A stretch of DNA of 64,000 bases from Tridacna crocea. Taxonomy: Eukaryota; Mollusca; Bivalvia; Cardiida; Cardiidae. Each line of letters opens with the position of its first letter. Position 1 is the first letter of the stretch. The DNA lies in the NCBI GenBank assembly GCA_943736015.1, contig OX031068.1, positions 31,802,296-31,866,295 of the forward strand. The letters run 5' to 3'. Position numbers and translations under genes: made by a program. The notes under the pieces were generated by a model. The model did not search any database. It was not told the origin of the DNA and saw nothing but the letters and a program-made list of their open reading frames with translations. Below are positions 23,501 to 38,500 of the stretch, piece by piece.

Positions 23501-26500
23501 TAGCAGAGCAAATATTTTTCGATTTATACAGGTACGACCAGTGAAAATACTGATTTTCATGTTCTTGTTTCCTAGGTAAATTGTGCGTGCCTCACAACCA
23601 GATGGAAATATGACATCATTTTTATTATATTTCGTGCATGATGTAATGCATTGCTATGTGGGAGGGCTACGCTATGGGGAATAATGGAACAGAACTGTAC
23701 TGGATTTTGATAAAGCTCTTCCAAGAACGGGTAAAAAGCATGAAATAAATAGAATATTTGGGTTTTTTTGGCGAAAAATTGAAATTCATTTCATCTTGTA
23801 ATCACCATCAGAAATATTTTTTTACCCATGGCTGCACCATTCATGAAAAAATTACTGATGGTGTTCACTCAATGAAATAAATTTCGATCTTTCACCAAAA
23901 AAACCCCCCAAATATCCTCTATATCTACTACAGGATGGAAAAAAAACCATATTCTGAGTAGTAAAGTCTATACCTTTCATGAAGTATCTTTCTCCTACTC
24001 TAGGTGTGCAGTAATAGTCGAGGACCTTAACTTTCCTTGAATCAAAGGCTTTCATTTTCAGTGGAGTTCCCCAGGCTGGTATTACATCCCCATACTTCAC
24101 ACTAACATCATAATTTCCAGGTTTAATTGGTGTCCAGTCTATGCAATACAGTCTGTCACCAATTTTTCTCAAGGTGTAGGGTACCTTATTGTAGACTGGT
24201 CCTGAAATGAAAATAATTCTATAGAAAGTACTGTAGTCTATGTCTGTTTTGCCAAAAGTAAATTTTTAATCAGTGTTAGCCCAAGTGGTTTACTCATTGC
24301 ACCTTACAGCTCAAAATGTGGTTTATTGAATGATAGAAAGAAAGTTATTTTGATTCTAACATGACCAATTCTTAATCAAAGGAAAACAAGTACACAATTT
24401 GAGTAAAAAAGCGGATGCATATTATATTCCATTGAATAACTTACTTACATTATATGGCTTGCAACACGCGAAAAGGGACATTCGGACATCTGTGTAAAGT
24501 GTCGTCTCGGATCAGCCTGCTCAGTCCGCGCAGGCTAATCCGAGAAGGCACTTTCCGTTTATATGATTTTTTTCTGTTCTGCAGAAGTCTACTGAAGCAC
24601 AAAATCTAATGAAGACATGAAGTGCTGTCTCGGATTAGCCTGCGCAGACTGCGCAGGCTGATCCAAGACGACACTTTACGCAAATGTCAGAATGTCCCTT
24701 TTCGCGTGTTGCACGCCATATAGAATGAAATCACTCTACATAGGATACTGTAGATTTTACCACCATTTCGTTGCACTGTGTTTATAGAGCCAAATTCACA
24801 TGTCATGTTAGAATATAAGATAAACTGTTATATAGGTAACAATATTTACCTTCAATGTAAATTACAAGATCATCAATAGCTATGGGAGCCGATGTCAACT
24901 CTAACTGTATTTGATGATCACATGGTACCAAGAGATCCTCAGGCTTGTAGAGTTGTATCTTGTCCACATCAGCAAAATTTATTGAGTAAGGACTCTCTGA
25001 AAATATAATGAATATGTCACTGAAATCAAATTATTTTATTATATTGCTAAGAAGTTTCTCATGATCTGCCAAGAACATATATACATGTATCATGTACCCT
25101 GGCAAAAACCACATAAAGCCAGTTTTCCTTCTGAGTGCCCCGTAAAGACCGCTTCACTTGCAACACAACATCCAAAATGGTGGTGTCAATCAATCACCAG
25201 ACTGCACATTTATGCACCAAACTGCACATTATATCAACGTCAGTTTCCAGTGACATCTGTTTTCATTGAATTGGGACACTCAGAAGGGAATTTCTATTTC
25301 GTCAGCATATTCGATTCATGAGATTATAAAACAGGACTATTTCGCTTAACACACTTTGAAAGGGTAAAACTTTGCAGTATAATAAATCTGTTGTATGGTC
25401 AGGTGGCAGGGGACTTGGAAATTTGTTCAGAGCTGTGGTGAATCATGTCTCCACCTCGCGTTCGGCTCCGGCGACATGATTCACCACAGCCGTGAACAAG
25501 GTTCCAAGTCCCCTGCCACCTGGCCGTACAACTAATAACGCACTTAACCTTCAACTCTTAGCCAGATGTCAACATTTCAGACTTGTCCAAACTAAAAGCA
25601 CTTACAGACAACAATATAACTATGACTTAAAAAATTGTAGTTTGCTGTGGAAGGATAGAAAACATCATGGAAAAGAGAGAAAATACTTTTCTTCTTTTCC
25701 CACAAAGTTTCCAACATCTCTATTTCCCCTGGGTCATTAATATTTTTAATTATGCAGAAAAGGTTTAAAGTACCTTTCAATTTCAATCTAAATGTTTATT
25801 TGCATTTTTGGCAAGTGTTGATTCAAATCAGATTGCATAAAATGGGCAGTCTGATCTTGGATATAATGGTAAGGCAATTTTAATCACACCCAACCTTGAA
25901 ACAGCATTAAGTTATGAATTTTTTCTTCACTAAAAAATTATTTTACCTATTTGGCCGTCAAATGGTTAACACAAGTGTACCAAGTTAACCCTTTACAACA
26001 CAAGTAAAAATTATACTTGTTCAAATTAAAAGCATTTGCAGAGGTAAACTTAAATTTGGCTTATATGATGGAAGTTGTCTTGGATAGGGTAGAAAACATT
26101 GTGGGAAAAGGAGAAAATGCTGGTTACCAGCATTTTCTCCTTTTCCCACACTGTTTTCATAAGGCTTCTTTTTCAGGGTCGTTAAAAGTTGGGATTGTGT
26201 GGTAAAGGGATAGATACATGTTCCATGCAAATTACCTGGGATGTGCTCGCCATTAAATAAAATGTTCAAGGTATGAGTTCTCTCCCCTTCTCCCATAAAA
26301 GTCACCTCAAAAGTTCCCTCCCCTTTTGCCTCAAGCTCACATGGGATTCTCTCCCCGTCTGCCTCAACAGTGACTTCCATTTTGCCATCTCCAGCTATTT
26401 CTCCAAGCACTGAAATAGTGCAGTAAAAGGATAAATTATTCACAAAATATAAAGAGCAATCTGTAATGTCTGATTCAAGATACCGGACAAAATGGGTAAA

Positions 26501-29500
26501 ATGCTGTTTCTACAGGAAGGTTACCACAACTTAAGAGTGTTTGTGCATACACAGATAATGAAGTCTTCACTTGATACCAAATCTTGGACTGCCCCCCTAT
26601 AAAAATGTGGCCCAAAATGATTGCACAATATTTTAGGCTTGTTCAAATAAAAAGCATTTGCAGACAACAAAACAAAAGTGACTGAAAATTTGATATTTGT
26701 TTCGTGAAGAGTAGAAAACATTGTAGGAAATGGAGAAAATGCTGGTTACCAGTTTTTTCTCCTTTACCCATAATGTTTTCTGAAGGCTTCTTTCTCAGGG
26801 TCTTCAAAAGTAGGGATTGTGTGGTAAAGAAATAACCATTGAAACAGTAGAAAACATTGATTGAAAGGAAAAAATGCTAATAACCAGCATGTTCTCCATT
26901 CACTATGATTTTTTTGGTCAGTCTTTTTCCTCAGGCTCCTTCAACATTTGTAACTAATTTGGCATTTCAAAATAACCTTTTTTGTCATAGATTATATAAC
27001 TGAGTTGCCTGGGATGCAAATATTCAGTCGTAACTTTGTGATTAAAAACTAATATTCTAGCAGTGACCATAGCATGCAAAACGAACCAAAAGGACAACCT
27101 CACTTTCTACTATTGCCCATACTGTTTGAATATTGCTGACAGTATAGAACAAAGATCAGACTCCACAATTTGTACAGTCTGATCTTGATTTACAATGGCT
27201 TCAATAGCAACGTAAGTTGTAAACAAATGTGTTTGCCTTTTTTTGTTCTCTGTATTATTTTGCTTCCTTCGCAAAATACCTCACCCTTCGAGTCATTATT
27301 TGAAAAACCAAAAAGATTGATTTTTTGTTTTGTATTTGATCAGAAACCAAAAACCGGTTACACAATAACACAGTCTCATATTTTTTCCAGTTGTGATAAT
27401 CAATTTTATATGTTTATATAGAGGTATCCTAGAAAGTGCCCCTTAGAATCAAAGGGCTAAGAGTCAAAAGTTTTCTTGTTCTGTACATTATGGTCTATTG
27501 ATTTTGCCATCCCTGAAACTTACCTCTAAACTTGAAGGGTATCCCCAGTATCCCTAAAGGCATCTTAGACAATAGCACCAGTTTAGGATTATATGTCTTG
27601 ATCTGATAAGGGCTCTTGTCAATGTGGGCTCCTAGATATTTCACATGAATATTGTGCACACCTGAAAATAGTGCAAGGATAACTAAAGCTGTCACTGAAT
27701 GTGACTTAATACCCCCACCAGCGCTTCGACAGAAAATAGCCTCAAGTTCATGGGGAGATGATTCCTTAACCAGGAAGAGTTGACACGTGAAAATTGCATC
27801 TTGCAAATTTTCAATATATGACCAATATGTGCACAGTTTCAGCACAATTGAAGATAAACTGTAAGAGCAGTTTGTGACACAAAATTACTATTATTTTGTA
27901 TTATTTTGTATTTATTTTGGGTGTATAAATATAAGACTTTTTACCAAACCCAAACAGTCCCTGATTTTAAAGACCCTGAAGAAGATGCCTACTGAAAACA
28001 TAGTGGGAAAAGGAGAAAATGCTGGTAACCAGCATTTTCTCCTTTTCCCACTATGTTTTCTGATTATTTAGAAACAAATTCGATCATTTGAAGTATGTTT
28101 AATTTGTCTGCTGCAAATGCTATCAATTTGGACCTATATAAAACTTTGTCATGTGTGAAGAGTTAACCCTTTGCCACACAATAACAACTTTTGACGACCC
28201 GAGAAAGAATTCTTTTGAAAACATTGTGGGAAACGGAGAAAATGCTGGTAACCAGCATTTTCTCCTTTTCCCACAGTTTTCTACCCTATCAGTAAACAAT
28301 TGCACCATTTTAGCCACGCTGAAATCAATTTGGACCTGTCTAAAATTTTGTCATGTGGTGAGGAGTTAATAAAAGAGAGAAAAAAAAAACCCAACAAATA
28401 CTTCACATAAATTTGCATGTACATCTGATATTACAGTAAATAAGGGTCATGCCCCAGTAAAAGGGAGTTTAACTCTACCAAATGAAAAATTATAGACTGG
28501 TCCAAATTGAAAGCATCTGCAAATGGAAAAATAAAGATGGCTCAAATGGCAGAATTTGTCCTTGATAGCGTAGAAAACGTGGGAAAAGGAGAAAATGCTG
28601 GTTACCAGCATTTTCTCCTTTTCCCATAATGTCTTCAATAAGTTACTTTCTCAGGGTCGTCAACAGTTGGGACTGTGTTAACCCATTACCACACAATCCC
28701 TACTTTTGACGCCCCTGAGAAAGAAGCCTTTTGAAAACGCTGTGGGAAAAGGAGAAAATGCTGGTAACCAGCATTTTCTCCTTTTCCCACAGTGTTTTCT
28801 ACCCTTCCCAGAACAAATTTCAATTTTTCAGTCACCTTTATTTTGTCGTCTGCAAATGCTTTCAATTTGAACCAGTCTAAAATTTTGTCGTGTGGTAAAG
28901 AGTTAAAGAGTTAATGCATCTCTGTAATGCATTGCACCAAACAACAAATCACAGTTATAACAGTTAATGAAATTCAGTGTTTCTGAAAACCAACCAAATC
29001 ATGGGGTAGAATGGTCCTTAGATAAAAGAAAATTTACTCATAGCAGAAAGTTTTGACAAGTCTGAGCCTTTGTGGGTTGTTTCGAACTATTTGGAAGGTC
29101 GCCTGCATAGATTCCCCCTGTAGATAATCAACAGCTAGACTAGACTCAAAGGACATTTCTATAGGCATAACAGAGATATCAGAGAACATATCGTTGGTTT
29201 ACATCGAAAACCTCGTGACTACAGCTTGTTACAAGCTGCAGTTACAAGGTTTTTGAAGTAAACCTATGATATGTAAGTTTTTGTTCAGTAACGTGGAAAA
29301 AGACAAGGCTGTGATAATATCCCAGTTATTTCTTTAAAAACAGTAGAGTTAAAAATCTGAAACAGATGCTTACCGACATCTCTTGGAACAAATTCTATCC
29401 TCTGCAGACCTGGTCTTTCTGTTCTGTATGTGACAGGTAGATCCTGGCCTGTCGGAGCTAAATCAATCAGATATTAGAGTATAAAGTATGTAAAAATGAT

Positions 29501-32500
29501 AAAATCAAAAGCATTTGATTAAAAATATTACTTTGTTTCGTCCAAATTATTACCAAATTGTTTACAATTACAAACATTAGATTTAAATATTCTAAGATAT
29601 GTCTATGCAAGCTCTGAATTTTTTATTCAGATAATCACACAAAAGTTAATTCTGAAGGAGGCAACAACTTTAAAGCACTTTTCACGGAAATATTGAAGAA
29701 TCATACTAGTCAACAAATTCCTGTATGGGGATAGACAGGTTGATACAAGAAAATCTTACCTCTTGTGATTTCTTTCCTCCAAAACAGTCAACATGCAGCA
29801 GGCAAATCCATGCAAAATTTAGCGAGAAATTTTCAAACTTTCACCTTCATGATGCATAATTCATGTCTTCACAAATTAAAGTACAATAAGTATAACATGT
29901 GGTACTTAACCCTTTCCCAAACGACAAATTTTAGACTCTTCAAAACTCAAAGAGTTTGCAGACGACAATTTCAAATTTGATAGAGAAGGCAGAAATTTCT
30001 CCAAATTGGTAGAAAACACTGTGGGAAAAGGAGAAATTGCTTGTTTCAAGCAATTTCTCCTTTTCCCACAGAGTTTTCTAAAGACTTGTACCGCAGACAC
30101 GTAATAACAAGGGCATGTTTGGGAAAGGGTTAAACTATCACCTTCATAATGCATAATTCATTTCTTCACAAATTAAAGTACAATAAGTATAACACATGGT
30201 ACTTAAACTATCACCTTCCTGATGCATTATTCATGTCTTCACAAATTAAAGTACAATAAGTATTACACATGGTACTTAAAAACTATCACCTTCCTGATGC
30301 ATTATTCATGTCTTCACAAATTAAAGTACAATAAGTATTACACATGGTACTTAAACTTTCACCTTCATGATGCATTATTCATTTCTTCACAAATTAAAGT
30401 ACAATAAGTATTATACATGGTACATGAACTTCAGTTATTACCTTCATGACACATTGTTCATGTTGTTATGAATTAAGGTAAAATTTAAGTATTATGTACA
30501 TACATGAGCTATTACCTTCATGGTTGGTATGTAATAATGTCTTCATAAATTAAAGTAAAAACAAAATTATGTATGGCACTTAAATTATCACCCCCATAAA
30601 CCATAATTCATGGCTTCACAAATCAAAGTACAACAAGTATTATACAGCATTTCTCCTTTTTCCAAAAATGTCATCTATCCTTCCAAAGACAAATCTGTCA
30701 ATTTGAGACTCATTTAATATGTCGTCTCCATATGCTTTTGATTTGGAGAAGGATTAAACTTTGTCATTTGGTGAAGAGATAACATGCAATGCTGACAGAC
30801 ATGCACAGAACTGTGTTTATCAATGACACTTGGAGCTTCAAAATTAGCTTCATGATGAACATATTTTACCAAACCAATCAATGAAACAGGACAGATATAT
30901 TCAAGAGAGCAAGAGAGATCAATTATCAATCCCCCCCCCCCCCCCAGCTTTATGCTGTTATTATAAAAGGACACATAACTAAATATATTATTTTACAGTA
31001 CATGTATGTTTTTATTCCATAATAACAAAAAATTAGTAATAATTATTAAACAAAACACCCAGTAACCACACAAATATATAAAGCAAGTTAAAATGTTCAT
31101 ATGTAAAGGATTAACCTATGACCAGACAATCAAGACTTAACAACCCACTTTTGAAAAGTTTGTGGGAAAAGGAGAAAATGCTGGTAACCAGCATTTTTTT
31201 CCTTTTCCCACATGTTTTCAATCCTTCCATTAGCAGATTTCATGCTTTCAATTTGGACAAGTATAAAATTTTGTCATATGGTAAAGAGTTAATCCTTTAC
31301 CACAAAGTGCCGTCTTAACAACCCTGGAAAAGAAGCCTTTCGAAAACATCATGGGAAAAGGTGAAAATGCTGGTAACTAGCATTTTCTCCTTTTCCCACA
31401 ATATTTTCTACCCTATCAAAAATAAAATTGCACTTTCTGAGCCACATTGAAATTGTCGTCAGCTGCAAAATGCTTTCAATTCGGACAAGGCCACAATTTT
31501 GTCGTCTGGTAAAGAGTTAATAAAGCTAGACATGAAAATGTTAGAACAGTGCATCCTATAACCCAGCAAACTTACAAATGATGTCTACAGTTGCTGTGAG
31601 GTCATCTCTAACCACTTCTGACTCCAGGTAGAATGATGCAACTTTGTCCACAGGCAGCTGAAGGTCAAGGCCTCTCACAGATGATTTGCTAAGATCAACA
31701 GCATTGCATGAGATTGGACAGTCTGAAATGAGAGGTTAGAGATAGAGTCAAAATTAAATATTTATTCTAATATGACATGTGAATTCCGCTCTATTAGCAC
31801 TGGCAAGGAAAGTGTGGTAAAATATACATCTATGTACAGTGACGTCATTCTATAAAAAGTAAGCAACTAAGGTATTCAATGGAATATAATCTGCATCAGT
31901 GTTTTTACTCTACAAGTCAAGTCCCAGTGTTTACTGTATTTTATGTCAAATTTTCATTTTATTGCAAACATTGAGGAGAGGATTTTTTTTCTTTTTTTTG
32001 TGAGGGTTGTAACTTTAGAAAAATCAAATATCGCTGGACAAAGGGGCGCAACACTACTGATTTGTCTTGGAAGTGTTTATAAACAAGAAATTTCGTTGAT
32101 ATGATATCCCTTATTGAAAAATTTACAAGGGATAAAAGACAACACACAAACATACCAGGATGAGTTTCAGCATTGAAGATGATATCCACCGTTTGTCTGC
32201 CGGCCTCCTCTGGCACAAAACTGAGCTTATACACCCCAGTGACTTCAGATTCCACTGTGTTAGGCAGGTTACCATTGTTTACCATTATCTCTAACTGACC
32301 CTCACCAGCTTGTCTTACATCAACTGTGTTTATTCAAAATAGAATGGTTAATCCTTTACCAAACAATCCCTGGTTTTTACCACCCTGAGATAGAAGCTGT
32401 TTGAAAACATTGAGAGAAAAGGAGAAAATGCTGGTAACCAGCATTTTTCTCCTTTTCCCACATTGTTTTCTACCCTGCTGGAAAAAAATCTTAATTTTAG

Positions 32501-35500
32501 AGTGAAGTTAATTTAGTCATCTGCAAGTGCTTTCAATTTGGACCAATCTAAAATTTTGTTGTTTGGTAAAGGGTTAAAAAGTTAATAAAAACCACTAGTA
32601 ACAAGAGAGAGCATGAAAGATTGACTAAAAAAAACTTGTAATACATGGGTGCAAGTTTGAATCTAGGCGCGCAAAAAAAAAGTTTGTGATCATGTTTTGG
32701 AAAGGAGCTCAAGGGCCCGTATTCACCGACCATTCTTGAGAATATTCTTAGTCATATTCTCCAAGGTTTTCTTAATTTGTAAGTAACACAACTTATGATT
32801 GGCTAAACAGAATGGTTTTCATGGCCCAGAAAACTAGTCATTGATAAAACCATTCGACATGTGAGCACCTTCTGCCTGAGTTTATGTAAGCTGTCTACTG
32901 TGTGACAAAAAGAGTTGAGACTATGTGTCTATGGCATTTGCTACCAAATGGTGGAGGGGTTAAACCCATTACAACACAATCCCTACTTTTGACAACCCTG
33001 AGAAAGAAGCATTTAGAAAACATTGTGGGAAAAGGAGAAAATGCTTGTTACCAGAATTTTCTCCTTTTCCCACAATGTTTTCTACCCTTCACAACACAAA
33101 TTTCCAGGCGCTTTTCTTTTATCGTCTGCAAATGCTTACGATTTGGACAAGCCTAAAATATTGTCGATCGGTAATGACTTAAGCCTCTTCATAATGCATT
33201 ATTCAACCAAGCAACTCATCAAATCAAATCATGAAACCATAAAATCTATTTCTTGTAACAAGTGACTGAATCAGATGGTAGCCTAGATTGATTATATGGT
33301 TTTAACGCCGTTTTCAACATTATTTCAGTTACATCGTGGCAGCCACTGCACCTATCCATGCTTTTGTGGAGTTTCTGTCAACAGTTCTCCGCACAATATT
33401 CTTTCCAAGCCACTGGCTGCTTTCCTACATCACCATCGTTGAAACAACGATTAGCGGTGAGAGAGGAATGAATTCTTTCGTAATGACTATCATCAATCCT
33501 CAGAAAGAAATTGGCTAAGCCAGGGATCAAACTCATGACCCCCTGTTCTCAAGTCCTGTAAGCTACCGACTGAGCTACCGGGGCTCGCCACTGTAGACTA
33601 GACATGCAGAAAATTGACCAATAACAAATAGGTTCGATCTAGGTCAGTCTTTGCAGACTGCACAGGGTGACCTGGGTTTATACTTTTTGCAGATGCATTA
33701 AGTCTACTTTTCACAAACCATGGCTCAAATAAGTTTTCATTTATAGCTAGGAAAAAGACAGTCATACTTCCAAACTCAATAGGCTGTCCCACAACACCAT
33801 CTGGAATTTGAGTAACTTTAATGGCTGCAGTATTGTAGGACTTGGCAAAGAAGGGACTTCCACTGACTTCAACATCCGCATATTTCACCTCTATTGTGTG
33901 GTCACCTGGAGAAAAAAGGCACATGTACAAAAAATTTATTATGGTTGATAAATACTGAAAAATTATTTGCATAGGAATTCTCTTTATGTCCTTGAAGTAG
34001 ACTGCTATCGAGAACATTGTGAGACAAGTAGCAAATGCTTGTGACAGGCAGTTGCTCCTTTTCTTGCAATGTTTTCCATAACAAAATTTCATATCTTAAC
34101 CCTTTTCCACACAATACCTACTTTTAATGACTCTGGGAAAGAAGCCTTTTGAAAATCAGCATTTTCCCACAATGTTTTCTACTCTTTCAAAGTAAAATTG
34201 TACCGTATGAGCCACACTGAAATTGTTGTCTGTAAATGCTTTCAATTTGGACAAGGTCAAATTTTGTTGTCTAGTAAAGAGTTAAGGGGACATAAAATTC
34301 TTTTGAAAATATATTTCAGTTAACTCCTGTTAAACCCATTTCCACAAAACCCTAGTTTTGATGACCCTAAGATAGCAGCCTTTAGAAAACATTGTGGGAA
34401 AAGGAGAAAATGCTGGTAACCAGCATTTTCTACTTTTCCCACAATGATTTCTACCCTTCACAAAACAAATTTTAAAATTTCAGTCCCTTCATTTTGTCAT
34501 CTGCAAAAGCTCTCGATTTGGACAAACCTAAAATTTTGTCATTTGGTAATGAGTTAACCCTTTCCCAAATGATAAACTTTTGAACTAGACCAAATTGAAA
34601 GCATTTGCAGACGACAATTCAATTCTTGCTGAAAAGATGACTTTTGTCTATGATAGTCAGAAAACATTGTGGGAAAAGGAGAAAATGCTGGTTTCCAGCA
34701 TTTTCTCCTTTTCTCACAATGTTTTCAAAAGGCTAATATTCCAGACCCGTAAAAATCAGGGACTGTTAAGACAATTAATGAGAATGAAAATTGTAGGTAC
34801 AGTAAGTTCCATGGTAGAGAGACTGGTGTCAAAATATGCTGAAAATTGTGACAGGAGAAGACTAAACAAATATCTACAGACAAAGTAACAGAAGGGCAAC
34901 CTAATCCCAGTCTACCCCACCCAGTCTCTCCCATATCTTATGGACAGGTAAGTTAAATGTACGTCATTAACCCTTTACCACATAATGACAACTTTTAACA
35001 ACCCTGAGAAAGAAGCCTTTTGGAAACATTGTAGGAAAAGGAGAAAATGCTTGTTCCCAGCATTTTCTCCTTTTCCCACAATGTTTTCTTCCCTTCCCAG
35101 AACAAATTTCCATTCTTTAGTCACAATTATTTTGCTGTCTGCAAATGCTTTCAATTTGGACTACTCTAAAACTTTGTCACCTGCTAATGGGTTAACTCTT
35201 TACCACACGACAAAATTTTAGACTGGTTCAAATTGAAAGCATTTGCAGTCAACAAAATAAAGGTGACTGAAAAATTGAAATTTGTTCTGGGAAGGGAAGA
35301 AAACACTGTGGGAAAAGGAGAAAATGCTGGTTACCAGCATTTTCTCCTTTTCCCACAGTGTTTTCAAAAGGCTTCTTTTTCAGGGGCCTCAAAAGTAGGG
35401 ATTGTGTGGTAATGGGTTAAGGTATAAAACTTACCAACTTCTGTTGGAATATATTCCACCTTGATCGAGTTAGATCCCTCTTCTAGTTTGAAAGGTACGG

Positions 35501-38500
35501 AGGTGCCATTGGGTGCTGAAATGTACATAATTGAAAACAAAAATAATAAATGTTGCTATACACATACATGTATATCTTATAAATGAATGAAAACAAAAGC
35601 AATAAATATTGCTCTTTTTCCAAATATATTTTCTACCTAATCCCCATATAATTCACATTTAGAGCAATCTGGTTGTAATTAAAACAGCAATCTGATCTCC
35701 ATTTCATCACTCAAAAAATTGACTAAAAAACAGTGTGACATAGGAAAGAAATAGAACAACCAAATTTGAATATACAGAACTAAATGTAAGATGGAAATGA
35801 TGTATGTGTGCATTATTTCACTATGTAAAAATATCTAAAATCACTGTGACACCAGGAATTAATCATTGATCATATAAATAGTTTAATTATGAAAGATAAT
35901 GTGTAAAACTGAAAGGTGTAAAAATACAACAAAGACTAAAAGAATAGCTAAAACAAGGTTTTATTCAACTAAACTGATACATGTTACAGACTACAACAGT
36001 GACTTTATAAATCTGTCAACTCTTTACCACAGGACAGAATCTTAGACTGGTTCCATTTTAACTCTTTACAAACTCTACACTGGTCCCAATTCAAAGCATT
36101 TGCAGACGACAAAATAAAAGTAACTGAAAATTTGAAATTAGTTTTGTGAAGGGTAGAAAATATTGCTAGAAAAGGAGAAAATGCTGGTTAGCAGCATTTT
36201 GTCCTTTTCCCACAATGTTTTGAAAAGGCCTCTTTCTCAGGGTCACTAAAGGTCAGGATTATGGTAATGGGTTAAGTCTTTACCAAAAAGTCCTGTGTTT
36301 TAACCCATTAGCTGCTTGGCACGACTGACTGACTTTTAACAGACTGTGGAGATCAAGATCAGACTGCGTAGAACATGTAGGTTGAAAATCAATTTCTGAC
36401 CAGAAGATGGGATCTGTCTAGAATGGAGAAGAATACATTGTGTGAAAAGGTAAAAGTGCTCGTTACCAGCATTTTCTCCTTTTTCCACAATATATGTTGA
36501 AAAGCTTTCTTTCACAGGGTTGTTAAGTGTATGGTAACTGGTTAAACTACAACAAAAATTCCTTTTAGAATTCAGTCTGGAACAATAGTTTGGTATCTAC
36601 ATCTCTAGTCTACTGTACTGTACTGCATTTCTTCCTCAGTAAGTATTGATTTTTTTTCAGTATGAAATGCTAACATCTGTTCAATAAGGAAAATATGCTA
36701 GAACAAGATTAGTTAGTTAACTGAAAAAAAAAACATTACAGTTTTTGATACCTGCAATGTAAGTGGGACTTATCAATTAATTCAAATTACCAATAGACTC
36801 AAAAAAGCAAATTATCAGTAGCAGTAACTGTGCCTATGAGATACCAAAACTACAGATTGTTATACTGATCTAAATGGAAATAACTTGCGGATGGACATAT
36901 TGAATTTTGTCCGAATAATGAAATTTGTCTCCAGTTAGGAAGAAAACAATTTTTTCTTAAAGGAGAAAATGCTGGCTTCCCTTTTTCCATATTTTCAAAC
37001 ACTTTTTCCAGCAGGCTTATATCTAAAGTTTGAATCATGTTGTAAACAGCTAAACACAGATTAATGTTTCATTTGTTACCTTCAAATGCTTTCAACTTTG
37101 ACCAGCTTAAAATTACATCATCAGTAAACTCTTTACCAAATGACAAAATTTTAGACTGGTCCAAATTGAAAGCACTTGCAGATGACAAAATAATTGTAAT
37201 TCAACAATTGAAACTTGTTTGCAGCTGGGTAAAAAACATTGTGGAAAAAAGAGAAAGTGTTGGTTACCAGCATTTTTTCCTTTTCCTAAAATTATTTGTT
37301 TTCAAAAGGCTCCCATCTCAGGGTTGTGAAAACGAGGAATTATTTTGGAAAGGGTTAAGACGGTACCATCTTTCTGGGTGTACTCATTGTCCTACCTCCC
37401 GTCAAACGTACCACAGAGCCCCTGAATATGTCCCCACTCCACCTGTGTGGCTTGTATACAAGAAATTTAAATCAATTTTGTCTATAGTCAAAATGACTAT
37501 TGACAAATTTATAAAGTGATAAGAAACTAGGGAGTACAAACTCCTAATGGGAAAATGGAAGAAACAAAGTAAGGAGAAAAGGAAAAGAAAACACATGACA
37601 TAAACGCATGGAACCAGCTTGTAAATCCCTTTACCCAACTGAGATAGTTATAGACTTGTCCAATTTGAAAGCATTAGAAGACGACAAATAAAATACGGCT
37701 CAAACTGTGAAATACTGGTATATATTTTTAAAGGGATAGAAAACATTGTGGGAAATGAAGAAAATGCTAGTTACCAGCATTTTCCCCTTTTCCCACAATG
37801 TTTTTAAATCCCTTCTACCTCAGCATTGTTAAAACTTGGTCTAGTGTGGTACAGGGTTAAACTAAAGCTGTCTCCAAAAGTGAGATGTTTAAAGGGAGGG
37901 AAACCACATTTCTTTAATTACACAACAAAAAAATTTGGAAGGAAAAAGAACAGTTGCAAGTCTTTCACTAGCAGTTCTTCTTCTTGCCAAAGATTTTTTC
38001 AAATCCCTCTCTTGCAAGGATAAGAATAAAATACATTTATGAAGAGATGGGTTAGTTACAAGTGAAAAGTAAAAACAACATGTTAAGAGAAAGACTTTAC
38101 TACTACAGTTGTGGTATATTTTACATTTTGTGTAATTTTCACAATACACCACATACTTGGTACTAGACTGGTTACCTATTATCTTAACTCCAAGTTTCTT
38201 AGCGCTAATTCCACCCATATTTACTGAGAACCAGGCAGGTCTGTAGACATGAACATATCCAAGTCCGTCACCGGTAGCCAACATCTTCCCAGGATCTATA
38301 ATGGCAACTTTCCATGGAGAACCTAAAACAAAAATAATACAATATCTGTTTTCTTTTTAACACAAGGCTGTTCCGCTGGTAAAATCATACTAAAAACAAT
38401 GGCTTTACGAACAAAATCCATAACAAAGAAAAAAATTAACAAACAATTGACAGAAACAGGAGACTGGGCAGGATTCGAACCCTAGAAGGCCTGGACAAAA

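Noticed and set aside
28678-28906. Repeated hairpins as CRISPR or tRNA/riboswitch-like elements
   Set aside because: Copies are irregularly spaced, have terminal inverted repeats and TTAA duplications, and lie in a eukaryotic gene.
33300-33590. Functional tRNA gene in the SINE head
   Set aside because: A and B boxes are present, but the cloverleaf is not complete and the head is fused to a repeat body found elsewhere.
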